Assembly: GCF_037893015.1 (NCBI RefSeq)
Contig: NC_133658.1
Coordinates: 287,995,719 to 288,059,718 of the forward strand
Source: Macrotis lagotis
Lineage: Eukaryota; Chordata; Mammalia; Peramelemorphia; Peramelidae
DNA length: 64,000 bases
Reading direction: 5' to 3'
A model generated the notes under the pieces. The model was not told where the DNA came from and made no database searches. It saw nothing but the letters and a program-made list of their open reading frames with translations. The position numbers and the translations under genes are program-made. Shown here piece by piece: positions 22,651 through 32,765 of the stretch (positions are counted from its first letter, which is position 1; every line of letters begins with the position of its first letter).

Positions 22651-23084
22651 TGATAGGATACACATGCTAGATAAGATCACAGATTTTTAAGTCCCCATTT
22701 GGAATTACTTGTTAAATTCTCAAATCAAAGAACTGACCCTCCCCAAACCCTCTACACACCACCTCCCAAAAAGAGAGACCCACAGGTTTCACCAGGTGGT
22801 CCCATTGCTAAGACAGAGACATGGGGTTTAGTGGAACACATGTTGTCTATAAAAGAAATAAAATAAGATAAACCAATTACAGAAAATCGAACAGGAGGAA
22901 ATTCTGATTCTTATCTATTGAGACACTGATGAATAGATTTCATCTGAGTGCATACATAATATAAATATGCACACTAGTTATACATAGTTACATTTGGCTT
23001 CTGAAAGTAAAACTTATTTTAGAATGAAAACATTCTAAGTTTGAATTGATGATTCATTTAGAATCAGGCAAGAGAAAGAAATTT

Positions 23085-23366
23085 AAGACATAAAAGTAAA
23101 AAGAAAATAAAACTATCCATATTTGCTGATGATATGATGATATACTTGGAAAATCCTAGGGAATCAGTGAAATTACTAATTGAGATAATAGTAGTAGCAA
23201 GATTGCAATGTACAAAATAAGCTTTCAAATGTCAATAGCATTTCTACATAATAACAAAACACAAGAAATCATAATAGAATGGAAAATCTCTTTCCAAATA
23301 AATACAAAGTATATAAAATATCTGAAGTTCAACCTATCAAAGCAGACCAAAGAACTGCATAGTTTC
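23085..23366 (+). mobile_element. L1 ORF2 (RT) remnant, 5' half
   Basis: The frame-broken sequence translates in pieces to L1 reverse-transcriptase-like text: an FADD-like active-site region decayed at about 23120-23150 (catatttgctgatgatatga), then SIAFLHNNKTQEI, KISFQINTKYIKYL and SKQTKELHSF. It stops at the insertion of the HAL1-like element and resumes at 26042. Confidence 0.75.
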
Positions 23367-26041
23367 TTTTTTAATTTCTTTTTTTGATTTATTTTATATT
23401 ATTACAATAATCTTGTTATGAGAATAAACATAACCCTCCCCCCCAAAGATGAGAAGCTTTAAAAGTAGTTAAAGAGAAAAAAATGTACTTCAGTCTGTAT
23501 TCAGATTTCAATGGTTCTATCACTGGGATGAGTTGCCTTCTTTATCGTCCACCAAAGAAATTGCTTCAGTATTTTTCCTGCAGTCATTATTACTAGCTGT
23601 ATTTCCCTCCACTCTATTCCTTCCCACTCTCATTTATTCTATTCTCTCTCTCCTCTTATCCTGTTCCTATTCAAAAGTGTGTTGTATCTGAGCACCCTTT
23701 CCCATGATCTTCCCTCTCTTCTATCAGCTACTCCCCCTTTCCTTCCCCTGATTCCCCCTTATCACATCCCTTTCTTCTCATTTTTTTTCTCCAGGGTAAG
23801 ATAGATTTCTATACTCTATTAAGTGGGTATGTTATTTCCTATCTGAGCCATTTTTGATGAGAATGAAGGCTCATTCATTCTCCCTCATCTCCCCCCACTC
23901 CCCCCCCAAAAGCTTTTTTTGACTCTTATGTGAAATATCTTAGCCCCCTTCTTCCTCTCCTTTTTCTTCCTCCCAGTTCTTTCCTTTACCATCCACTGAC
24001 TCTGACTTTTTACTATATTATACCATTATATTGAGCTCCTTCCTGTGCCTTGTTTATATATGCTCCTTCTAACTGCTCTTATGAATGAGAAAGTTCATAT
24101 GAGTTAACAGTATTTTCTTCTCATGCAGGAATACAAACAGTTCAACATCTTTAAGTTCCTCATAGTCCTTCTCATCCACCCCACTATGGTTCACCTGAGT
24201 CTTGTACTTAGAGATTAAACTTTCTCTTCAGCTCTGGTTGTTTCAATAGGAAAGTTTGAAAGTCCCCTGTTTCATTAAAAGTCCATCTTTTCCCCTGAAA
24301 GAGGATGTTCAGTTTTGTTGGGTAGTTGATTCTTGGTTGTAAAGATCTTTTGCCTTCTGGAATATCATATTCTAAACCTATGAGCCCATAATGTAGATGC
24401 TGCCAGATCCTATGTAATCCTGACTATAGAGTCATAGTAGTTGAATTGTTTGTTTTTTGCAGCTTTTAGTATTTTCTCTTTGCCTTGAGAGTTTTGGAAT
24501 TTGGCTATAATATTCCTGGAAGTTTTTTCTTTTGAGATCTCTTTTGGGGGTGATCGGTGAATTCCTTCAATTTCTATTTTACCCTCTGCTTCTAGGATCT
24601 CAGGGCAATTTTGCTATATTATTTCTTGAAATATGAAGTCTTGGCTTTTTCCTAGTTGTGACTTTCAGATAGCCCAATAATTTTTAAATTCTCTCTTCTG
24701 GATCTGCTTTCAAGGTCAGATTTTTTCCAATGAAATATTTCACATTTTCTTCTAATTTTTGCTTTTCTTTGGAATAGTTTTATTTCTTCCTGAGTTCTGA
24801 CAAAATCTTCAGCTTCCTTTAGTTCCATTCTGCATTTGAAGGAGTTATTTTCTTCAGAGTTTTTTTTCCCCTTTTCCAACTGGCCAACCCTGCTTTTTAA
24901 GGCATTCTTCTCCTCATTTGCCTTTTGTGTTGCTTTTTTTTCCATTTGACTTAAACTGGTTTTTAATATATTACTTTCTTCAGTATTTTTTTATATTTCT
25001 TTCACCAAACTCTGATTTAGTTTTCATGATTTATCTGCATTGCTCTCATTTCTCCTCCCAATTTTTTCTCTACCTCCCCTAATTGCTTTTCAAAGTCTTT
25101 TTTGAGCTCATCCATAGCCTGAACCCATTTTCTATTTCTCTTGGAGATTTTGGATACAGAAGTTTTGATTTTGTCATCTTCTGAATCTTCCATGGGATCA
25201 AAGTAATTTTCTATGGTCAGATTCTTCTTTTTCTTTTGTTTGTTCATTTCTTCAGCCTATAACTGATTTACCGCACTTCCAAGACTTTGAAGTTTTGGGG
25301 GGATTTTAATTCCTCCCCACTGGGACCTTAATTTCTCCAAGGACTTATGAAAGGATTTGACTGCTTTCTTGCCTGTGCTTTGATATGTGGATATGTGGAT
25401 GACCACTCCCCTCTGCTCTAGAGCTGTAAGGAGAATCCTTGCTTGACTATGGTGGTATGGAAGCCCAAATTGCAATCTGGATCTGAGTGTGGGCAATAGC
25501 TGAGTCCTGTCCTAGGGAGAGCAGAGATATTTCTGCAGTCTCGTCTGACTCCCTTACCATCTGTGGACTCACACTGGAGGTGTAGGCTGGCTTCCCGGAT
25601 TCCCACTGCAGGTTCTCACCCCAGAGCTGCTCTGAGGCCTACTCTGAGGTGCTTGCTCCTTACTCACTCAGGTGTGGCAGAGTTCTCTCAGCACCCCTTC
25701 AGGATGTTCCTGGTGATCCCAGGGAAAGGAGGTCTGGAAACTGCTCTCTCTGCCACAGACCCAGGTGCCCCCAGGAATCTAGGCATTCAGCCTGCTGTGC
25801 TATGCTACAATTGCAGCTGCAGTCACAGTGGCTTTTTCCAACCCCCAATCCCAGTGAAAGAAACCTTTCCCATGGAACTTCTAAGTTATCTTGGATGGGG
25901 AAAATTGTATCACTCACTCTTTCTGTGGGTTCTGCCCCTCTAAATTTTGATTAGGGTCATAATTTGATGGCTTTTGGAATGGGGGGGCACAAATTTCTGG
26001 GAATTCCTGCTTTCACACAGCCATCTTGGCTCTGCTCCTAT
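23367..26041 (-). mobile_element. HAL1-like (ORF1-only) element inserted in L1
   Basis: A 2.67-kb antisense insertion splits L1 ORF2. The 5' end, on the minus strand, is gagcagagccaagatggc at about 26037, a typical L1 start. About 0.8 kb of 5' UTR, an ORF1, about 0.85 kb of 3' UTR and a T-rich (antisense poly-A) end at 23367 follow. The short duplication atagtttc is at 23359-23366 and 26042-26049. No ORF2 is present, which fits half-L1 (HAL1) elements known from therian genomes. Joining the flanks restores L1 ORF2 continuity (KELHSF then KQKVLLKEIK). Confidence 0.8.
24215..25247 (-). pseudogene. L1/HAL1 ORF1 (RNA-binding chaperone), broken
   Basis: The frame opens at 25247 with MNKQKKKKNLTIENYFDPM. 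A coiled-coil region follows (KNALKSRVGQLEKGKK), then the ORF1p RRM start ENLKIIGLSESHN at about 24660, and a decayed C-terminal domain to about 24215. ORF1p trimerises through its coiled coil and binds L1 RNA in ribonucleoprotein particles. Here a stop after ESHN and frameshifts at about 25017 and 24945 disable it. Assignment rests on domain order and the conserved RRM motif. Confidence 0.8.
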
Positions 26042-26600
26042 ATAGTTTCAAACAGAAAGTACTCCTTAAAGAAATAAAGAACAACATATTTCTGGAGAAA
26101 TATTCAGTGTTCATGAATAGGCTGTGTCAATAAAATAAAAATGACAATACCACAAAAGTTAATATACACTTTTAATGCTATACCAATCAAATTGCCAAAG
26201 GAATACTTTTATAGAATACAGAATTTGATAAAATAATACATTTATTTGGAAAAACAACCTATCTATAATATTAAGGGAAAGGTGAAAAGAAGCAGGGATT
26301 AAGGGAGGATAGTACTTTCCCACCTCAAACTATATTGTAAAGCAGCAGTCATCAAAACCATCTGTTGTTGGTTTTAAAAAGAGAAAGAAACAGACTAAAC
26401 AAAGGAAAATCAGGGCGGGAAATGGAAGGCAATAACCCAGTGTTTGATAAAGTGGAAAACAAACTATGAAATTTATCTGATTAAAAAAGAACTTCTGGGG
26501 AAACTAGAAAACAGTCTGGCAAAAATCACTACCTTATTCTAGAGAAGTCAAACATGTTGCCCACAATACATTAAGTGTTACTAGTGCAAATTAAAAATGT
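26042..26600 (+). mobile_element. L1 ORF2 remnant, 3' half
   Basis: Continuation of the L1 copy interrupted at 23366: LLKEIKNNIFLEKYSVFMNR, a decayed region around caatcaaattgccaaaggaa, and the late ORF2 block ggggaaactagaaaacagtc. The downstream boundary is unclear. Confidence 0.65.
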
Positions 26601-26624
26601 CATTTTAAAACTAAGTCTATATTT

Positions 26625-27143
26625 CCAGAAAGACCTTGCATTCCCAGTCAGACACCCTCCTGATTTTGTTAGGGAGAAAAATAGTTGAATACTTCCAGAG
26701 AAGAGACCTTGCATTCTTAGTTAGCCACCTATTTGGTGATAGACTGGGAGAACAGTAGTCTGCCTTCTCTTATTTGATGATAAGTACTGAGAAGACCTTG
26801 CATACTCAGACATTAATTCATTTAGATAGTTATCGAAAGGTCATTAGAAATCTTCTTCTGATACCCTCACTATCTAGATGGTGAGGTAATATTCTATGAA
26901 AACATTTCATTCTTCTCTTTGTTATTGGGTAGATTTTTCAAGTAAAGATTGTAACTCTGAAAACCTTAACCAATCAGGTAGGAAGAGAGGGGACTGGGGA
27001 TGGGGAATAGTGCTAGGTCATATAATCTTGCTTGACTTTCACCTTGGGGCAGCTCCTTGATCTTCACTACCTTTATGAGACTTGGGGTGTGCCCTTTTCT
27101 TGAGAAAAGCCAAAATAAACTTTCTTTTTTGCTCAAAAAAAAA
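26625..27143 (+). mobile_element. LTR-like retrocopy with poly-A
   Basis: A 519-bp block ends in a polyadenylation signal (aataaactttcttttttgct) and 13 or more A residues, and is flanked by an 18-bp near-perfect duplication (aaaactaagtctatattt at 26607-26624, aaaactaagtcaatattt at 27144-27161). Composition and the promoter-like 3' half (cttggggcagctccttgatc, agacttggggtgtgcccttt) resemble a retroviral-type LTR. The long duplication and poly-A instead indicate L1-type retroposition of an LTR transcript. No internal retroviral genes are present. Three direct repeats of gaccttgcat are at 26632, 26706 and 26794. Confidence 0.55.
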
Positions 27144-27392
27144 AAAACTAAGTCAATATTTAGCCTGTGGGGACAGTGAGATTAGCAGAAAGTAGTAATC
27201 TCCTTCCCCCTACTTGGAACCAACTTCTTCAAACAGATCTAGAAAATGCACAAAACCAAATCTTGATCAAGAAATCCAAGGGATGGGCAGAGCCAAGATG
27301 GCAACAAGAGAGGAATGTCTTTTAGGTGCTTTCTCATAAAACTTATAAACTAAGGAAGACAGAACCCACAGAGGGACCCAGGGAGGCAGTTC

Positions 27393-27873
27393 TCCTCCTC
27401 TCCTTTTTCTTTCTCCCATTACATTTCTCTTTTATCTATTGACTCCATTTTTATACTACAATAAATCTTCAAATTCAGTTTTCTCCTGTGCTTCATCTAT
27501 AAAAGCTCCTTCTACCTGCTCTGTTAATTGAGAAGGTTCATATGAGTATTATCAGTGTCATTTTTCTGTACAAGAATACATGCAGTTCATCATCATTAAG
27601 TCCCTCATATTTTCCCCTTCTCCTCCAATCTCTATGCTTCACCTGAGTCCTGTATTTGAAGATTAAACCTTTTGTTCAGCTCTGGTCATTCCAACAGGAA
27701 CATTTGAAATTCCCCTGGTTCATTGAAAGTCCATCTTTTTCCCTGGAAGAGGACACTCAGTTTTGCTGGGTAGTTGATTCCCGGTTGCATTCTAAGCTCT
27801 TTTGCCTTCTGGTATATTATATTCCAAGCCCTATGAGCTTTTAATGTAGTTGCTGCTAAGTCCTGTGAGATCC
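27393..27873 (-). repeat. Left arm of a 481-bp inverted repeat
   Basis: The segment pairs base for base with 29293-29773 with no net length difference and, by eye, about eight mismatches (over 98% identity). It holds the ORF1 C-terminal codons and the start of the 3' UTR in antisense. Confidence 0.9.
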
Positions 27874-28715
27874 TGATTGCAGCTCCATGGTATTTGAATT
27901 GTTTCCTGTCTGCTTGTAATATTTTCTCTTTGACTTGGGAGTTCTGGAACTTGGCTATAATATTCCTTCAGGTTGTTTTTTTGGGATCTCTTTCTCAGGG
28001 AGATCAGTGGATTCTCTCCATTTCTATTTTGCCCTCTGCTTCTAGGATATTAGGGCAATTTTCCTGTAGTAATTCTTTGAAAATGATGTCAAGGCTCTTT
28101 TCCTGATCATGACAGTCAGGTATTCCAATAATTTTTAAATTATATTTCCTAAATCTGTTTTCCATATCAGTTGTTTTTTCAATGAGATGTTTCACATTTT
28201 CTTCTAATTTTTTCATTCTTTTGGTTTTGAAGTAGAGTCCCGATTTCTCGTAAATTCATCAATCTCCCTGAGTTCTATTCTTTTTCTGAAGGATTTGTTT
28301 TCCTCAGAGAGCTTTCTTATCTTTTTTTCCATCTGGCCAATTCTGCTTTTTAAAGCATTCTTCTCCTCTATAACTTTTTGAACTGTTTTATCCATTTGAC
28401 CTAAGCTGGTTTTTAGCATGCTATTTTCTTCAGCATTTTTTTTTTTTTGGATTTCCTTGACTAAGCTGCTGACTTCATTTTCATGTTTTTCCTGCATCTC
28501 ATTTCTTTTCCCAGTTTTTCTTCTATCTCCCTCATTTGATTTTCAAAGTCTTTTTTGAGCTCTGTCATATCCTGAGCCCAATTTCTGTTTTTCTTGGAGT
28601 CTTCAGATGCATGAACTTGTGCTTCCTCATCTTCAGACTGAGTGTTTTGATCCTTCTTGGGCTCACAGGCAAAATATTTCTCAATGGTGTTCCTCTTGTT
28701 TCTCTGCTTGCTCAT
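27640..28715 (-). pseudogene. L1/HAL1 ORF1 in the inverted segment
   Basis: The frame opens at 28715 with MSKQRNKRNTIEKYFACEPK. Coiled-coil text (KNALKSRIGQMEKKIRKL), the RRM motif NLKIIGIPDCHDQEKSLDI and ILEAEGKIEMERIH follow near 28010, then the C-terminal domain on the inverted arm. Two frameshifts (about 28497 and 28216) break the frame, but the amino-acid text is well preserved, so this copy is younger than the ORF1 at 24215-25247. The order coiled coil, RRM, C-terminal domain is that of L1 ORF1p. Confidence 0.85.
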
Positions 28716-29292
28716 TTTCCCAGCCTAAGCCTGTTTTTGGGGTGCTTCCTGAGCTTTTGGGACACTCCTACAAGGATCTCAGTGTGTGAGGCTCTGTCCT
28801 CCCTCCTGGTCTGTGAATGACCATAAACGCCCCCCTCTGCCATGGGGCTGAGGTGGGGGGTGCCCTGCTCTTCTATGGGGGAGCCTAGACTGCAATCAGG
28901 ATCTGAATGTGGTCAGAATCCCAGAGTCCTGTTCCAGGGATGGAGGACAGAGCTGGGCAGTCTCTCTCTTCACTCTCCTCCCTAGGTTCAATGGGCTCAT
29001 GCCCTGGGGGCTCCTGCTTATCAACTCCACCTGCTTCTGTTTCCTGGATCCAGAATGTGGCAAGACCACATTGCTAGCTGTGTGCCCTGAGGGCTGGGCT
29101 TCACATGCTCACTCTGGCAGAGGTCCCCCGCTGTTCCCCCAGGTTGTGCCTGGTGCTCCCTGGGGTGTAGCTCAGGAAACTCCCCTGATGCTGTGAGCCA
29201 CTGCTCCCAGTGCCCTGGGGCTGCCTCCAGGAGGCTGAAGTTCTTTTGCTCTGGTGGGCCCCCCCTCCAACCCCGGGATGCAGAGCCTTTCT
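28716..29292 (-). mobile_element. HAL1 5' UTR in antisense
   Basis: GC-rich (relative to the window) sequence upstream of ORF1, 577 bp, in the same antisense orientation as the ORF1. Apparent open frames on both strands here are by-products of its composition. The internal promoter of the retrotransposon would lie here in an intact element. Confidence 0.65.
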
Positions 29293-29773
29293 GGATCTCA
29301 CAGGACTTAGCAGCAACTACATTAAAAGCTCATAGGGCTTGGAATATAATATACCAGAAGGCAAAAGAGCTTAGAATGCAACCGGGAATCAACTACCCAG
29401 CAAAACTGAGTGTCCTCTTCCAGGGAAAAAGATGGACTTTCAATGAACCAGGGGAATTTCAAATGTTCCTGTTGGAATGACCAGAGCTGAACAAAAGGTG
29501 TGATCTTCAAATACAGGACTCAGGTGAAGCATAGAGATTGGAGGAGAAGGGGAAAATATGAGGGACTTAATGATGATGAACTGCATGTATTATTGTATAG
29601 AAAAATGACACTGATAATACTCATATGAACCTTCTCAATTAACAGAGCAGGTAGAAGGAGCTTTTATAGATGAAGTATAGGAGAAAACTGAATTTGAAGA
29701 TTTATTGTAGTATAAAAATGGAGTCAATAGATAAAAGAGAAATGTAATGGGAGAAAGAAAAAGGAGAGGAGGA
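29293..29773 (+). repeat. Right arm of the 481-bp inverted repeat (ORF1 C-terminus in sense)
   Basis: The arm translates from ISQDLAATTLKAHRAW to LSVLFQGKRWTFNEPGEF before the stop at 29480. This matches the pattern of the L1 ORF1p C-terminal domain (Arg/Leu-x-Ala-Asp/Asp-Leu then Thr-Leu-x-Ala-x-Arg-x-Trp). 3' UTR follows to 29773. Confidence 0.9.
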
Positions 29774-30924
29774 ATAGGCTAAGATATTTCATATAATAAG
29801 ATTTTTCTTTATTACAATGAGCTATTGCAATGATATGGAAGGGGTGAAGGCAAGGAAGAATGAGGGAATCTTCTTTCTCATCAGAGGTGGCTAGGAGAGG
29901 AAACAGCATATATACTCAATGAGGCATAGACATGTGGAGTGAGAAGGAGAGAAGGGGGACAAGGGAAGGGGTGGGATGTGAATGATGGAAGAGAGGATGG
30001 ACCATGGGGGGAGAGTGGTCAGATATAACATATTTTCTTTTTTACTTCTTGCAAGGGGCTGGGGTTGGATGGCCTGTCTGGGACCATAGGGCCAGGTGGA
30101 TGCTGGGCCTAAGTGGTGGTATGGGGGCTCGGGACCTCTTGTCTCCAGGGCCAGGGATCTGTCTGCTGAGCCACTCAGCTACCCTACAGCACAGTCAGAG
30201 TGAAAATAGAGAGAAAATATAGTACATGGTAGTGGAGAAATACCAAAGGAGGGAGTTGCGATCAGCAATGACAACGATGGAAAACTATGGAAGTAACTTT
30301 TGTGATGGACTTATCATAATGAATGTGATCCACCCATGACAGAGTTGGTGCTGTTGGAACACAGACTGAAGCACATTTCTTCTTATTATTATTTTTTGGG
30401 GGGTTCGGGGCAAATGGGGCTGGGTGGCCTACCTGGGGCTGCATAGCAGGGTGACCATTGGGTGTCTGAGGCCGGATTTGGACCTGGGTGCTCCGGGCTC
30501 AAGGGCCAGTGCTCTGTCCACCACCCAACCGCCCCTATTATTATTATTACTATTTTATTTTATTTTGGGTCTTTTTTTTTCTTTTTTTGGTTTTTGCAGG
30601 GCAGTGGGGTTGGGGTGGCTTGAATGTCACACAGATGGGTGATTGTTGGGTGTACAGGGCCAGATATGGGCTTGGGTGCTCCTGGCTCTAGGGCTGGTGC
30701 TCCATCCACTGCGCCACCTGGCCATACCTACAATAATTACTATTATTTTTTTAATTTTAATTTTAATTTTTTTTCTCTCCCCTTTACTTTGTCGCTCAAG
30801 CAAGTCTATATTTCTTTGGGAGAGGGAGTATTTTGTTTACTCTTAAACAAGAATCTTTTATTAATGTATCAAAAAACATTATTTGTACAAAATGAGAATA
30901 AAGAAATATTAAATTAAAAAAATA
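29774..30924 (+). mobile_element. HAL1 3' UTR with three antisense SINE-like segments
   Basis: The 3' UTR holds three segments related to the antisense of the young SINE, at about 30043-30186, 30392-30535 and 30572-30724, separated by unrelated text. It ends with aaaatgagaataaagaaata and an A-rich tail. The SINE-like segments are unusually G-rich compared with other antisense copies in this window (see findings). Confidence 0.65.
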
Positions 30925-32365
30925 AAGAAATCCAAGGGGGGAAAAAACCATGTCAATATATACAACCATTTTTTTCCAGTCCAGGTCAACACTGGGAGAC
31001 AGAGAAAGAGGTCTGCAGACACTAAAGAATGGGGTTTGGCATGAAGCATAAATTTGCAGATTATTCCATCCCCAATAGATCTAGCATAAAGGGGTCTAAA
31101 TTTGTGTAGAGGGCAACAATGGATGCCAATGGCTCTGTCACTCACTACTCAGCTTCAGATCATAAATCCAGGGCAGACGGAGGAAAGTATCTATGTCTAC
31201 TGGTGGCATTCCAGGACTAGGTCCGAGGCTATGTACCAAACGAGGAGGAAGTTAAGAAGCATGCAACATTACGTGACTTAAACCTCAGTCCTAAGAGTAT
31301 GAACTCAGTCCAGGCTTCTGGCCAAGACCAAAGCCTACAGAGGAGCAACCAGGGCAGGAGTCCCAGGTCAAAGGGAAGCCTACAGTTCTGTCCCTCTGAA
31401 CCAACAAAAATTTCCAGCTGACTTAGAAAAGTTGTCCATAACAACTAATGGATTAAAGTCACAGGCTTGTTGCTCAAACTCAAACTGAGGATAGGAACTT
31501 AAAAAACTCAGATCAAAGAGATGGCAATCACACTCTGTCCAGGACCAGGTCTTTGGAGAGCACCAAAAGCTTGCAGGTTCTTGGTATCCTGAATAATACA
31601 ACACCCGATCCCCAAGAAACAGCATCTGGACAAGCCATTCCTTGAAGAAGCTCAGAAAGATAATATAAAGTTCAACTTCACAAAGTAGATTGAAGAATGA
31701 GTAAACAAAAAGAGAATCCCAACATAAAAAAAGCAATTGTGGTGATAGGTGTGCTCAAGACACAAACCCAAAAGAAGAGTGTTAACTCTAAAATATCTCT
31801 AAACAAAAGCCTCAAAAAAATAAAACATGGATTAGGCACAAATTCAATTAAAATTTCATAAAACAAGATTTTTTTTAAAGCTTAAAATGTTTTTATATGA
31901 AATAAGAACATGAGGAAAACATTAAAACAGAAATGTATTTAAAAAAATTGAAAGCTTAACAAAAGAACTAAAAATACCTTGATCAGGCAACAAAAACTCT
32001 GAAAATTAGAATCGATCAAATAGAAGCTAATTACTGACTCTTAAGACAATAAGAAAGATTAGAATAAAGTCAACTGAAAAATAAAAGACAATTTAAAGTT
32101 TCTAACTAAAAAAAATTTGATTTGGAAAGTAGATTAAGGAGAGATAATTTAAGAATTGTTGGAGTAACCTGTGAGAGATAATTTAAGAATTGTTGGAGTA
32201 ACCTGAAAGTCATGGACACCCCTCCCTCCAAAAAAACCTTTAGTTTTTTTTAATCAGTTTTAAAACTTCCCAGATCTTTTAGAACCAGAGGGCAAAGCAA
32301 AAATAGAAAAAAAAATTCAGTAGTTGTCTTCAGGAAGAAATCCCCATGGAAAACTACCAGTTGTT

Positions 32366-32519
32366 GGGGCGGCTAGGTGGCACAGTGTATAGAACATTAG
32401 TCCTGGAGTCAGGAGTACCTGAGTTCAAATCCGACCTCAGGCACTGAATAATTACCTAGCTGTGTGGTCTTGGGCAAGCCACTTAACCTCATTTGCCTTG
32501 TAAAAATCTTAAAAAAAAA
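32366..32519 (+). mobile_element. Young tRNA-derived SINE
   Basis: Complete sense copy with poly-A, flanked by aaaactaccagttg and aaaattaccagttg (about 32350-32363 and 32521-32535). Confidence 0.9.
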
Positions 32520-32535
32520 GAAAATTACCAGTTGC

Positions 32536-32765
32536 CTTTATGTATTATATTTTTCCTCTTTTTTTTCTTCTATTTGGATTTTGATCTTCTTTTACAACAT
32601 GATTAATATAGATCTATGTTTAGATGTATAACCATGTAGAGCCTATATTATTTGATTCCTGTCGGGGAGGGGGAGGGGAAAAATGTAAAACTCAAAACCT
32701 AGCAAAAATATGGTTGGTGAAAACTACCATTGCATGTAATTGGAAAAACAAATAAATTAAAGATT
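32536..32765 (+). mobile_element. L1 3' tip
   Basis: The sequence follows the typical L1 3' end: ttttacaacatgattaatat, tgtataaccatgtagagcct, gtcggggagggggaggggaa, gtaaaactcaaaacctagca, accattgcatgtaattggaa and an A-rich tail. The SINE at 32366 sits at or within its 5' edge. Confidence 0.7.

Larger units (their letters stand above)
27283..30924 (+). mobile_element. HAL1-like element with internal inversion
   Basis: A 3.64-kb insertion bounded by a perfect 14-bp duplication aagaaatccaaggg (27269-27282 and 30925-30938). It starts like an L1 5' end (gcagagccaagatggcaaca) and ends in an A-rich tail, so the outer parts are plus-strand. The middle, about 27393-29292, is inverted and contains the 5' UTR and ORF1 in antisense. 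From 29293 the element resumes in sense with the ORF1 C-terminus, 3' UTR and tail. The segment 27393-27873 is an inverted copy of 29293-29773. No ORF2 is present. Confidence 0.8.

Noticed and set aside
28536-29316. Several 60-95-codon frames on both strands in GC-rich DNA.
   Set aside because: This is the HAL1 5' UTR in antisense; no host exon structure.
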